The position numbers and the translations under genes were made by a program. Shown piece after piece: positions 22,689 through 34,194 of a stretch of DNA of 64,000 nucleotides. This stretch comes from Selaginella moellendorffii (Eukaryota; Streptophyta; Lycopodiopsida; Selaginellales; Selaginellaceae): contig NW_003314424.1 in NCBI RefSeq assembly GCF_000143415.4, forward strand, positions 37,194-101,193, given 5' to 3'. Under the pieces are notes generated by a model that was not told where the DNA came from, ran no database searches, and worked only from the letters and a program-made list of their open reading frames with translations. Positions within the stretch are counted from its first letter, which is position 1. Each line of letters opens with the position of its first letter.

Positions 22689-23765
22689 AGGACCGGGACC
22701 GGGACCGAGACCGAGGCCGAGGTTGAGGCCGAGCCCAAAGCCGAGTCCGAGTCTAAGTTCGAGTCTGAGAGGGTGAAAGCCAAAGCATTTGTCTCCAAGA
22801 CCCTGGGGGGTTTGGTGAGCTCCAAAAGTATAATGAGGGGGAGGACTGCAGTGGAGCCAATTTGGCCAGGAAAGGCCAATTTGGCCCAGGAAGGCCAGAC
22901 CCAGTGTTGGGTGATGAACGGACCACTGGGAAGTCCAAGACTAGAGTGAATACGAACCGACAAGCGGGGTAACTTGGTGAAGTGTTCAAGAGCCGGCTCT
23001 AGTTCCCCTGGGAGATCGACTAGCCGATGCTCCCAATCCAAGTGTGGGTGGCACTACCTACTTGGATACCTAGTGTGGCTCAATGGAACCTCGCTCTAAG
23101 CCCATGGCAAAAGCACCTAAAGGCAAAAGGTGGGGAGAGTACCCATGGGGCTCGCATAGGGCCACGGTGTTCTGAAATGTTGTCCCGAAGTCCCAAATGG
23201 GGGAAAGGAGGAGGAGAAGTCCTCTAGTGTAGTGACTACGGATATGGTCACATGGTGAGGAAGTCCTAGAGGACAATAGGACTTAGTGGCCGGGCCTGCG
23301 GGCCTTGATCTAGTGGCAATATTGGTGAACATGGCCATGGACGGAAAAGGGACTTGGCAGGAACTGACAAAGGGATGTTGGGGAAGGCTATTCCCCATGT
23401 CTATGGGCATCCTAAGGATGCTAAGGAGTGGATCTGGGATGACCACTCGTGGAGGGATAGCCCAGTCTTGGAGAGACAGGATTGTGATGCAAGTGGTATG
23501 GGACCACCAGTGTGGCAAAGGTGAATGGGTATGGCCTTAGCGTAATGGGCCAATATGTCAGTGGTACCTTTGGGTGTCGGTCTTGGGACTGGACACGTGG
23601 AGCACTGGGACCAAGTGCAAAGGATGAGTGGCATGGATGCCATTCTCGGGACTAGCAAGTCCCAAGTCCTAAATTGGACTTAAGGAGGTTGTGAATGAGA
23701 CTCCTCCAAGGGGTCAGAGGTGTGGTTAAGTGACGAAAGTAGAATGGAAAATTTAGTCATTTACA
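22169..23765 (+). repeat. 3' LTR of element A2 (1597 bp)
   Basis: Runs from TGTGAGAC to a TTACA end. It contains a GA-rich minisatellite (22400-22740), including six-base units of the ACCGAG type. It is inverted relative to the LTR at 24284-25619. Confidence 0.8.
22400..22740. repeat. GA-rich minisatellite in the A2 LTR
   Basis: Tandem GAGATGGA/GTCCGA units pass into a hexamer run of ACCGAG type. It is the complement of the CT-rich arrays in the other LTR copies. Confidence 0.85.
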
Positions 23766-24283
23766 CATAGTTACAACAATACCCCGTGAAAAAAAAGACC
23801 AGTGTTGACAGGACACCCTTGTTGAAGTACAAGCACTACTACTTCAACGATCAAACAATCTACAAACTCCTAATGTCTTGGTGCATCAGTGATGTAGCTC
23901 TTTGTCCACGATGCCCTCAAGGAGCTAATGATTGTACAGGAGAACTCAGTGGATCTAGGTGATGCAATCCCAATCACTATGGACAAGGATGGTTGGACAT
24001 TTGTCTAATGGATAGGCAAGGAAACAACAAAAAATCTAATAGTCAAATTCATTGTCATGTCTAGGCAGCACTTGACAAAAGCAATGCAAGAGATCTCTTC
24101 TAATTTGATATACACGAAGAAGATGCAGGCAAAATTCTCAATATGATACTTCTAAATCATGAAGGGGTCAACACCATAGGATACCATTGTTGAGATATCC
24201 AATCTTGTGAACACAAAGGCAAAGAACCAACACAAGAGTAGCCTCAATGACAAGCTTGTACATAGTCACCACAATTAGGAGAG
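23766..24283. other. 518-bp unassigned stretch between two inverted LTRs
   Basis: The plus strand has a partly open frame (for example AIPITMDKDGW, KFIVMSRQHLTKAMQEIS) broken by stops. It could be a scrap of a transposon protein, but I do not recognise the family. Confidence 0.3.
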
Positions 24284-25990
24284 TGTAAGTGACTAATTTT
24301 TCCATTCTACTTTAGTTATGTAACCACATCTTCGACCACTTGAAGGAGTCTTATTCACAACCTCCATAAGTCTAATTCAGGATTTAGGACTTACTAGCCC
24401 TGAGAATGACATCCATGCCATTTAACCTTTGGACTTGGTCCAAGTGCTCCACGTGTCTAGTCCCATGATCAACACCCCAAGGTACCACCGACATATTAGC
24501 CCGTTACGCTAAGGCCATGCCTATTCACCTTAGTCACACTAGTGGTCCAACACCACTTGCATCGTAGTCCCGTCTCTCAAAGACTGGGCCATCTGTCCAT
24601 GAGAGACCATCCAAGATCCATTCCCTAGCATCCTTAAGATGCCCATAGACATGGGGAACAACCTTCCCCAATATCCCTTTTATAGGCCCCACTAAGTCTC
24701 TTTTCTGTCCATGGCCGTGTTCGCCAACACTGCCACTGAAACAAGGCCCATAGGCACAACCACTAAGTCCCACTATCCCTTGGGACTTCCTCACCACATG
24801 ATCGTATCCTTGGTCATTACACCAGAGGACCACTCCTCTTCCTTTCCATAGTCTGGGACTTTGGGACAATATTTTGGAACATCATGGCCCTATGCAAGCC
24901 TCATGGGTACTCTCCCCACCTTCTGCTTTTGGGTGCTTTAGCTATGGGCTTAGAGTGAGGTTCCGTTAAGCCACGCTTGGTATCCAAGTAGGTAGTGCCA
25001 TCCACGCGTGGATTGGTAGCATTGACCATTCGATCTCCCAGGGAAACTAGAGTTAGCTCTTGAACACTTCACCAAGTTACCCCGCTTCTTTGGACTTCTC
25101 AGTGGTTATCTCATCACCCAACAGCTAGGCATGGCCTTCTTGGGCCAAACTAGCCTTTCCTGGCCAAATTGGCTCTATTGGGGTCCAACCCCCACACTCT
25201 CCCTACTATACTTTTGGAACCCCCCCCCCCCCCCCCTCGGGGGACGATTTCTTTGGGCTTTCACCCAACATCGTGTATTAGTATTTGGACCTGGACTTGG
25301 ACTTAGACTCGGTCTCGGTCTCGGTTCCATCTCGGATTCCATCTCGGGTTCATCTCAGACACCATCTCAAGTCCATCTCGGGTCCATTTCGGGTCCATCT
25401 CGGACTCCATCTCGGACTCCATCTCAGGTCCATCTCGGACTCCTTCTCAGACACTTCCATATGTCATGTGTTGGTCCTCTTATGTTCCACTCCCACTCTC
25501 AACCTTTCAAGTTGGAGCTTTTAGTCCAAACATGTTACGCTTATTTGGCTCTCGCTTCAGCCACTACCACGTGGCACCCTTTTGGCTCCACTTTGGGGCT
25601 TAGGGATTTGTGTCTCACAACTCCACCACCCATAGATGAAGTTCGATGTCTTCATCAAATGATAAATTATTTTATAAAGTAAAACTAGCATGTATTACCC
25701 TTTCCATCCTTGGCACCTAGCCAATATTCGTCAATGGTTTGACACCGAAGGCTCATTATGTGTTGTCCATCAGCCAAGAAGCATAGTCTCTCTAACATAA
25801 AGACTCGATCGACCACCTATGGTGGTTCTCTCCCTTTCATTGGTTTAGTTCTCGCTAAACTTGTTTGAGACTCTTCCTCTATCTCAATCCCACTACTTAT
25901 TCTCGAGTAGTTTCAACTTCTATCGATATAACCATTTCACTTCGGAACTTTTGACAAAAATTCAATAGTCAAAAGGGAAACTTTGTTACA
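24284..25990 (-). mobile_element. LTR retroelement A3, 3' LTR and a stub of interior
   Basis: The LTR is 24284-25619 (1336 bp; plus-strand edges TGTAAGTG and TCTCACA). The ACTCCACCACCCATAG string after 25619 is the complement of the purine tract before the A2 LTR. The interior homologous to 21780-22168 continues to about 25990, then stops. A C-homopolymer of about 18-20 bases (near 25220) and a CT minisatellite (25300-25460) lie inside. 25991-26404 is AT-rich and shows nothing recognisable. Confidence 0.7.
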
Positions 25991-26404
25991 TCAGTGGACG
26001 TAGTTTAATATGCCAACTATAAGAGCAAGAAATCTAAAAGATATCAATCAAATGAAGTACTTACATAGCTGCTTATAAATAATCAAACAGAAGAGAAGGA
26101 AATGTTTTAAGAGAGACACCTAAGCTCAGGAAAATACATATATATGGATTTACTTATACATGAATTTAAAATAACTGAAATAATAATAATTATGACTTTT
26201 TAAACTAAATTTCTTAAATAAACTTAAATATGGATTGTTGTGCACTCAACGTCATCAACACATTATCTATGCCGTTTCCCTTACTGTCACCAATAGAGAA
26301 TCCAGTCACCTACCAAAGGAAAACCAGAATCGTAAAACTCTCTTGGTATCAAAGTCTAGCTGAATCGCACCTGGAAAGCCTCCTTTACCACTAAATACTG
26401 GTGA

Positions 26405-29095
26405 TCACATCTCTCTCGTACACTTTTTGGTATGCCTTACAGCTGCAATCTGCTCGATCATACCAAAATTGGAGCCGATAATAACACTCGAGGCATATAT
26501 ATCCATCGGATTAGACTTTTGATATGAGAGAGCTGATGAATTGTCCTTGTCCGAGAAAAATACGTATCCAAAGTTCGTTCGAGCATACTCTACAAAAAAC
26601 AAAAATTAAAAATAAATGAAAAATGTATAACGTATGGACTTACTTTCATCGCCAGGCTGCTCATTGTCCTTGATAGCAATCAGTCTTCGGACGTCACTCT
26701 TAACATTTCGAACGACTTCCGACCAATCCGCAATGGCTGGCTTAAGAGGGTCTCCAGAGCACTTGCTTTGGATGTACAAAAGAAATGGCTCCAAATCAAT
26801 GCCTTTTACTTCCTCGAGTATCAGGAAGGTATCAGCCCCGCTGTTCCGAGGTCCACAGATGGCCCAAGTCCCTGACCTTTGAACCTCCTCCTTTGAGCCT
26901 GGACTACTGTGTTTGATCCGAAACCAAAAAACTAAAAACAAGAACATACCTGGACTCAGTTGCTTGATTGAAACTGGAAAAGTGGGGAACCTGAACTTTC
27001 GGTTCTTCAGATTGTCAGGGATGTACCAATCGCAAGGCAACACGTCCGCCAGCATGAAGGTGTCTGAACCCCCCGATAGTAACTGCAAATAACATTTTAG
27101 TAACCGAGACTATGAAAGACTATGAACGTAGAATTCACATACCTTATGAATGTAGATGCTGAAGATCAGAGACAACAAATCGTTGTCTTCCTTCTGCTTC
27201 CAATCATCCGTTGACATTGTTGTCAAATCAAAAGTTGTAGAGCCAAAAAGGTCCTCCCGCTGGAGTGTTAGCTTATGCAGTAACACAGGTGAAAACTCCA
27301 CCAGAGCCTTTTCTTCGTCAAGAACCACAGCCACTACTCCACAACTCTCCAGGGCTTCCCATGTCAAAACATTCTCTCTTGGAAAGGCCTGCAGCAGAAC
27401 CGGTCCATTCCTTGAGACATGCTCACGAAGCATCGATGCTTGAATTGCTCGTAAGAAATAAGAAAATCTCTCATCCCCGGCAAAGCCATTGTAATACTCG
27501 AATCTTCTGCATAGGCTCCAGACACGATCCAGAATCCGCCTTACTTTGTCTCTCAGGAAGGGCTCCTGAATTCTCAGCGCAAGGTTGTCAATGTCAAGGG
27601 CCATGTCTGGGTCATCTGAAGCCAAAGCCTGAACCATGAAGGTAATCAACCTCGGATTCCCTCCGCTCAGCTTGCACAACAGCTGCATGCCATCATTTAA
27701 AGCGTGAAGTTCTTCACGGTTTGAAGTCCTCAGCACCTTGTTAAAGACTTGCAACACCAGCTTCTCCCGATCGTTGCTGCTGAGAGGGTTGACAGGAATA
27801 TAAATCACTTCAGATGATCCAGTGTCACCGCTCTCTCTCAAAGATGCCGCTGTGAAAAGGTTGGTCGCTCCGAGCATAGTGACAAACGTTTTGCCACCCA
27901 CGTTGCTGTACTTCCAAACTATGAACTCCCGAAACACTTTCTGAACAAGGACGTTGTTCCTCCCAATCTCATCAAAGAAGAACGACAGGAAAATGTTTTG
28001 GTCTCCGAGCTCACAGACTTCTCGCAACAAAGCTATCACGTCATCAAACAGGAGGAACTTCTTCAAATCAGGTGCTTTGGCATCAACAACAGCGACAAGC
28101 TCTTGGTAAAAAAAACACGTCCAAGTCCCAGTATCTTTTCTGATGTTATCTTGGCCATCTGCTCTAGAAACAGCTGCATGCAAAGTCCTCAGGGCCAAAA
28201 CCTGAGCATCACCCAGCCCGGCCTCGCCAATGAAAGTTGAAATAAAATCATGGTACATGACCACGTCGAGATGTTCAACGGTGCTCATCATGGCATCCCA
28301 CGGTCGCACCTCATCGGTTGATGTATCGAAAAGCGAGGCAAGTTGTTGAATCCTTAGCCCTGGATCACTCTGTTGCCTTCTCATCTCAATGAGTATTTGT
28401 GGGAGTGCCTTGCCAAAGGATGTTTTTCCCGCACCCGGGAATCCAACCACACCCATTATATGGTGGAGGCGCCTAAACACATCCCAGTCTGTGTGTTGAT
28501 TGCTCATGAATTGCTTGTACAACAGCCAGTTACCCCTGAGCAAAGCATCCACAGTCTTCTCTCGTCCAACAATGGGAAACTGCTGCCCGATGTCCTTCAG
28601 AGACAAGCCAGTTGGCAAAGAAGATAATGAATCCCTTTCAAGGCATTTTCTGTACATGCGGGCATGCTTAAGACGAGGTCCAAAGAGCTCCTTCAGCTTG
28701 GCAATCCGATCACGGGCGTTTGACCAATTAACTCCACTAGAGGGAATGAGCTGCTGACGGAGCTGCTTTTTCTCCTCCATCCAGTGCTTCTGAAGCTCAC
28801 GGAGCTGGTTCTCCTTCTCACGGAGCTGCTTTTTCTCCTCACGGAGCTGCTTTTTCTCCTCCATCCAGTGTTTCTGAAGCTCACCCTGCGTGGAATCCAC
28901 CTTCTGGTTAGCGCGCTCCTCAACCTGCTCAATCGCTTGTTGCACGGCCCTGATCTCCGATTCCACTTCCTCAATCTGCTGCTGAATCGATCGCTCAGGC
29001 CCATCCGCCCTTTGCCGCTTCCCAGCCCTGATATCTGATTCCAATTCTTCCCCATCCGCCCTTGGCGGCTTCCCATGAGACTGCTCTCGCACCAT
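26405..29095 (-). CDS. Crinkler/RHS-like P-loop NTPase with C-terminal nuclease motif
   Basis: Four exons (29095-27143, 27082-26950, 26898-26644, 26589-26405) with introns of 60, 51 and 54 nt join into an intact 841-residue frame ending in TGA. Residues 35-120 are a Lys/Glu-rich coiled coil with a duplicated KHWMEEKKQLR unit. An STAND/CRN-like ATPase follows: Walker A GFPGAGKTS (218-226), Walker B FLSFFFDEIG (369-378) and GATN (409-412). The last 190 residues contain SGADTFL (D718) and YIQSK (Q739, K741), which fits the D...(E/Q)xK core of PD-(D/E)XK nucleases. This NTPase plus nuclease layout is known from CRN effectors of oomycetes and chytrids, trypanosome RHS proteins and some land-plant homologues. 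The domain arrangement suggests a nuclear DNA-acting protein, but its role in plants is unknown. The 29096-29312 spacer is shared with the divergently placed CDKAL1 remnant. Confidence 0.7.
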
Positions 29096-29835
29096 GGCGG
29101 AGCCCTAACCTAGGTACTCTGTTTTTTAGGGTTCTAGCCGTAGAATGGGACATTGTGCGAGGCGAGCTTCGACTTCATTCGATGTGAGGAACACCTGAAA
29201 CTGGCATTGAGGTATGTTCAGCTGAATCTGTGAAATGGTGTAGACTTTACTGAGTTTACCTGCATTCGGGCAGGTAAACTGGAGTAGGTTCAAAAGAACT
29301 AATGTTGTCCTCAGAGAGCTGATCTTTGGCTGATCAACACGTAAGATCAGTATCAGAAGGAAGAATCTTAAGCTGGATCAACTTGTTGCTGCTGTCTTAT
29401 TCGCAGGTGTACTGTGAAAGCTCCGGATAGCTGGATGTGTTCCTCAGGGTTTAAAAGATCTCAAAGCCATCAGCATCATCTGAGTGCAGCAAATACAGCG
29501 GGGGAGACTTTGAAAGGCCACGAGGCCTGGCTGCTTCGACAGGATGCTTTACCGTCTCTTGATTTGCCAAAAGTTTATAATCACTTTTGCTCTTGTGTTT
29601 TCAGGTTCGTAAGAACAAGTTTGTCGAGATCATTCCTATCAACGTTGGCTGCTTGGGTGCTTGCACATACTGCAAGACGAAGCATGCTCGCGGGCATCTT
29701 GGCAGCTACACAGTAGACACACTAGGAAGGACCTTCGCCAGTTTCTTTTCTCTGCTACTGAGCTTTATCTACAGGTGCAAAGATTGAAAACTGTGGTGTC
29801 TGAAGGTGTGAAGGAGATATGGCGACACTGGAGCT

Positions 29836-29922
29836 TGTTACATGACACACCTCACCACATGTCCATTAGGGTTTTTCTGTTCTGTCCGCTAGTGCAGTGC
29901 ATTTTAATCCCGATTTGTCTCA
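29836..29922 (+). repeat. 5' LTR of the copia element (87 bp)
   Basis: TGTTACATGAC to TTTGTCTCA, followed directly by the tRNA-Met-type primer-binding site. Confidence 0.92.
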
Positions 29923-29946
29923 TGGTATCGGAGCTGGGATAGCACT

Positions 29947-32900
29947 ATGGAAGGAAAGCCATCCATCTGCAAGTTTGATGGAGAAGGCTTTGAGGGATTC
30001 AAGATCCATCTTGAATCCTATCTCTTGTTTCATGGTTTGTTGGGGATTGTAGATGGGACAGAGTCATCACCGGCTCCAGGCTCTAGCGCTGCTAAGGTGC
30101 GTGATTGGAACTTTCGGGATTCCAAGGCTAGAGGGAGTATTGCGATGTGCTTGTCCTCGAATGTTCTCTTTGCTGCCCCATCGATTCCAAAGTCCACTGC
30201 GGCAAAGCTTTGGAAGTGGCTGAGTGACACTTATGGCACCAAGAGTGAAATGGATGTCTTTAACATCCATTCACAAATGGATTCCTTGAGGCTAGAGGAA
30301 AATGGCTGTATCCAGACTCACACTGCCAAACTCTAGGGCTTCTTCACACAACTTGCGGCTGCTGGGGTGAAGCACTGTCTCACAGATGAGCAGTAGAGGC
30401 TACAGCTTTACAGGTCCTTGCCAGCTAGCTGGAAGAATACAGTTGAGAGCCTGCTTCTCCAACCAGGGATGACTTAGGCAAATGCCATGAGGAGTCTTCA
30501 CAACATTGAGGCCATGCAAAGCGAGAGAACTAAAATGCCGCAAGCTATGTATGCTTCGCAGGCTTCTGGTGATGCCAAGGTGGCAAAACTGCATGCAGCT
30601 GCAAATGCCCAGAAAGGGCAAAATTCCATGGCATCTAGGTGTGCTAAGCCCAAACTTGCTAAGAATCAGTGTGCTCGCTGCTTGGAGATGGGCCACTGGG
30701 CTCGAGATTGCCTTGCTCCCAAGCCTGTCAAGCGACTAGCTATGCCGGCAAAAGCCAATCTACGCGAGTGTGATAGAATTGCTACAGCAAATGAGGCTGC
30801 TGAGGAGCTCTACAATACAGAGGCAATTGCAGCACCAAGCCGGTGGCTCTTAGACTTTGGTTGCACTAATCTTATGAGCAATAAGAAGAGTCTTTTTGAG
30901 TGTTATCAGCTGAGCATTCGAAAATATGGTGTTCATTTAGGTGACAATACCACTATCCCCATAGAAGGCATCGGGCAATTTCAGCTCTCACTTGATTATG
31001 GGAGGACCATGGCCTTTGATGGTGCCATGCACATTTTCACCTTGCAACAAAACTTAATGTCCATCACCAAGATATGTGATCAAAATGCAGTGGTAGTCTT
31101 TGATGCAAAGGGAGTCTCTTTGGTTGACTCTAGCGACTTTTATATGCTTGGTACACAATTGCTTCGTGGGTCATGCATTGGGGACTTGTATGAGATTACT
31201 GCTGCTGACCCGGTTCAGGCCCTTCAGACTGTGGAGGCAGATTCTTGTGCGGAGCTTTGGCATAAAAGACTTAGTCATGTTCATTACCAATCTCTTCAAC
31301 GGATGAAATCCCAAGATATTGTTACTAGATTGGATTTCCGACATATCCCATTTACATTTTGTGAAGCTTGCATTTTAGGCAAGCATCACCATTGGAATTT
31401 CTCGCTGAGTAAGCATTGGACTTCTGGACTTGGTCCATTCTGATCTTTGCGGCCCCATGGACGTGCCAAGTCACAATGGGGCAAGATATTTCATCACATT
31501 TATTGATGACTATATCCGTCGAATATGTGTCCACTTCTTGATGCGTAAGAGTGATGCAGTTGCTGCCTTTCAAACGTACAAGGCTTACGTTGAAAACCTC
31601 CTTGGTCGAAAGATAAAAGCTCTTCGAGTTGATGGTGGTGGTGAATACCTCAACAATGATCTTTGGGGCATCTATCATGATGTAGGCATACAACTGCAAG
31701 CCACAGCCCGCTACACCCCCCAGCAAAATGGTGTTACAGAAAAGAAAAATCGCACTCTTGTCAATGCTACTCGCGCTTTGTTAGCTGATGCACATCTTGA
31801 CAAGATGTTTTGGCAAGAGGCCATAGCCACAGCAATGCATGTACAAATTGCCTTGCCACGGCTGCTTTGGATGGAAAAACCCTTGAGGCATTTTGGACAG
31901 GTTCTACTTCTAATGTGTCCCACTTTCGGGTCTTCAGTTGTGCAGCATATGCACATACCCTTGATCAACTTCGGAAAAAGCTAGATCCCAAAAGTAAAAA
32001 ATTCATCTTCATGGGATATGCACAGGATGACACCATCGGGAAAAAAACTTACAAGTTATGGGATCTTGCATCTCACAAGGCTCTTGTAAGCACAGATGTC
32101 ATGTTCAATGAAAATGACTTTCCCATGTGTACAAAGGCTCTTCAAGATCTTTCTTTCATTGTTGAGACTCGACTTGTTCTTTTGATCCACTTATGGGAGA
32201 TGGTCCACTCTTGCCTCCGCCTCAAGATCCTTCTTTCATTGCTGAGACTTGACTTGTTCCTTTGATCCACTTATGGGAGATGGTCCACTCTTGCCTTTGC
32301 CTCAAGATCCTATTCATGAGTTGCCACCAGAGATTCCACTGGGGAATCCTCCACTTCTGGACATGCTTGAACCAGCTGATGCTCCTCCAGTCGAGGACAG
32401 GCCTCCAACACCTCCACCACCTTGTCGACGTCGTGGCATGCCTGATCCGATGCCAGTTCTTGATCACCCCCGGGAATGTCGGCCCTCGTTGAAAGTCCGG
32501 GAAAATGCTGAAGCAGATGCTGCAAAGCTTGATGACTTTTGTGTCCTTGTTGACGTCAACATCCCCATGACCTATGATGAGGCCGTCTTAGGACCTGAGG
32601 CTTCATCTTGGATGGAAGCTATTGCGGAAGAAGTTTCTTCCATTCAGGTTAACAGAACTTATGTTCCAGTTGATTCAGGACGTGTTTTGGATCCAAAATG
32701 GATTGTTTCCAAAAAGTATGGGAAAGATGGTCAGGTTGTATGTTATAAGGCACGGTTGGTTGTTCATGGTTTTTGCTAAGTCCATGGCCTTGACTACAAT
32801 GAAACATTCTCACCGGTTGTAAAAATGGCCAACCTCCGTACTCTTTTTGCACTTGCGGCTGCTCGCAAATGGCAAGTCCACCATATGGATGTCAAAATTG

Positions 32901-34090
32901 CATTTTTGAATGGAGATTTACAAGAGGACATCTATATGCATATACCTCCTGGTTTTGAGGACGATGTTGCCCCTGGTGGCCCTATATGGCAATTGCAGAA
33001 AGCTTTGTATGGCCTAAAATAGAGCTCCCATATTTGGTATCAAAAATTTGATGCCACCCTATGCGCTCAAGGCTTTCGTTGCTGTCATGCTAATCACAAT
33101 GTGTATGTGAATGGTCATGCTGAGCACATGCTTATTGTGGCCCTCTACGTTGATGATTTGCTCATCATGGGTGATGACACCGATGCCATTGCTGCTTTGA
33201 AAGCTGCTCTCAGCCAGCAATTCCAAATGAAGGACCTTGGCCAAGTCTCCTACTTTCTTGGCTTTGAAGTCACATGTGATCCTAAGTCTAGTGGCTACAT
33301 GCTTAGCCAACGATGTAAAGTCGAAGTCTTGCTGGATCGGTTTGGTATGCGTGATTGCCACCCTGTCAAGACCCCGATGGTCGTTGGTGCTATCGACCTC
33401 ACAGTTGAGCAGTCTGGTGAGCCTCTACCCATTGGGACTCTCTATCGGCATCTCATTCATTGCCTCACATATTTAGCCTTGATAACTCACCCCACATATG
33501 TGACTATTGCCTTGAGTCAATACAACACATCACCAACCACTATACATTGGCAAACTGCCAAGTGTATCATGAAATACCCCCAAGGCACTATAGACTATGG
33601 CATTGCTTATTTAGGGGGTGATGCTTCATTGGCATGCTACACAGATGCTATTTTTGCCAACAACAAAGGTCATCGCTCAACTTCTGGCATTTGCCTTTCC
33701 TTCTCAGGAGGTGCCATCACGTGGGCCTCCAAGTGACAATCTATAGTGGCCATTTCTAGTGCAGAAGCAGAGTACATCGCACTCACTACTGGTAGAAGGG
33801 ATGTGGTCTGGGCTCAAGGGTTACTTGCTGAGCTAGGATGTGCATAAGCTGGCCCCACTACTTCTTAATGTGACAACCAAAGCAGCATTGCCATGTCCAA
33901 GAACCCCGTCCACCATGCCCACTCGAAGCACATTGAAGTCCAATTTCACTACATGCGTGAGTTGGTTGACGGTGGCACCCTGGCCGTCCAACATCTCAGG
34001 ATACAGGACATGCCAGCCGATCTTCTCACCAAGCCGTTGGGGCCACACCAATTTCAGCTCCTACGTGACAGATTTGGTTTGGTGAGTGGC
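29947..34090 (+). pseudogene. Decayed copia gag-pol polyprotein
   Basis: The frame begins MEGKPSICKFDGEGF at 29947. In order there are: a gag domain, a CCHC knuckle (CARCLEMGHWARDC, about 30670), a protease-like WLLDFGCT (about 30845), a pre-integrase LWHKRLSHVH, an integrase core (HSDLCGPM, GARYFITFIDDY, TPQQNGVTEKKNRT), RT (ALYGLK, LYVDDLLIMGDD near 33155) and RNase H (AEAEYIAL, SKHIEVQ, LTKPLG). At least six of the internal stops (for example 30334, 32777, 33020) fall where the family normally has Gln, as expected from C-to-T decay. An 80-bp tandem duplication (32142-32301) shifts the frame between integrase and RT. Confidence 0.85.
32142..32301. repeat. 80-bp tandem duplication in copia pol
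   Basis: Two 80-bp units, each starting TCAAGATC, and a third start at 32302. Eighty is not a multiple of three, so the duplication breaks the polyprotein frame. Confidence 0.85.
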
Positions 34091-34107
34091 TCCGGTTTGG
34101 GGGGGAG

Positions 34108-34194
34108 TGTTACACGACACACCTCACCACAAGTTCATTAGGGTTTTCCTGTTCTGTCTGCTAGCACAGTGCGCTTTGATCCCGATTTGTCTCA
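34108..34194 (+). repeat. 3' LTR of the copia element (87 bp)
   Basis: Differs from the 5' LTR at only about a dozen positions. It is followed by the GAGCT target duplicate at 34195. Confidence 0.92.

Larger units (their letters stand above)
18221..23765 (+). mobile_element. LTR retroelement A2 (non-coding interior, 5' end missing)
   Basis: The interior (18221-22168) is the reverse-strand homologue of element A1 at 8095 down to 4565 and continues further. It ends in a purine-rich tract (GGGTGGTGGAG) directly before a 1597-bp 3' LTR at 22169-23765. No gag or pol is visible. The 5' LTR and the first roughly 90 bp of interior are missing, and gypsy G3 sits at the break. B-box-like GGTTCGAGTCCC strings occur twice near 20672 and 20703. 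Many C/T and G/A differences from A1 indicate age. Confidence 0.75.
29836..34194 (+). mobile_element. Ty1/copia element with 87-bp LTRs
   Basis: 5' LTR 29836-29922 and 3' LTR 34108-34194 are both 87 bp and closely similar (TGTTAC to GTCTCA). The primer-binding site TGGTATCGGAGC follows at 29923-29934, and a G-rich polypurine tract lies at 34094-34107. GAGCT at 29831-29835 and 34195-34199 is an exact 5-bp target duplication. Full length is 4359 bp. Coding capacity is lost to stops and frameshifts. Confidence 0.92.
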
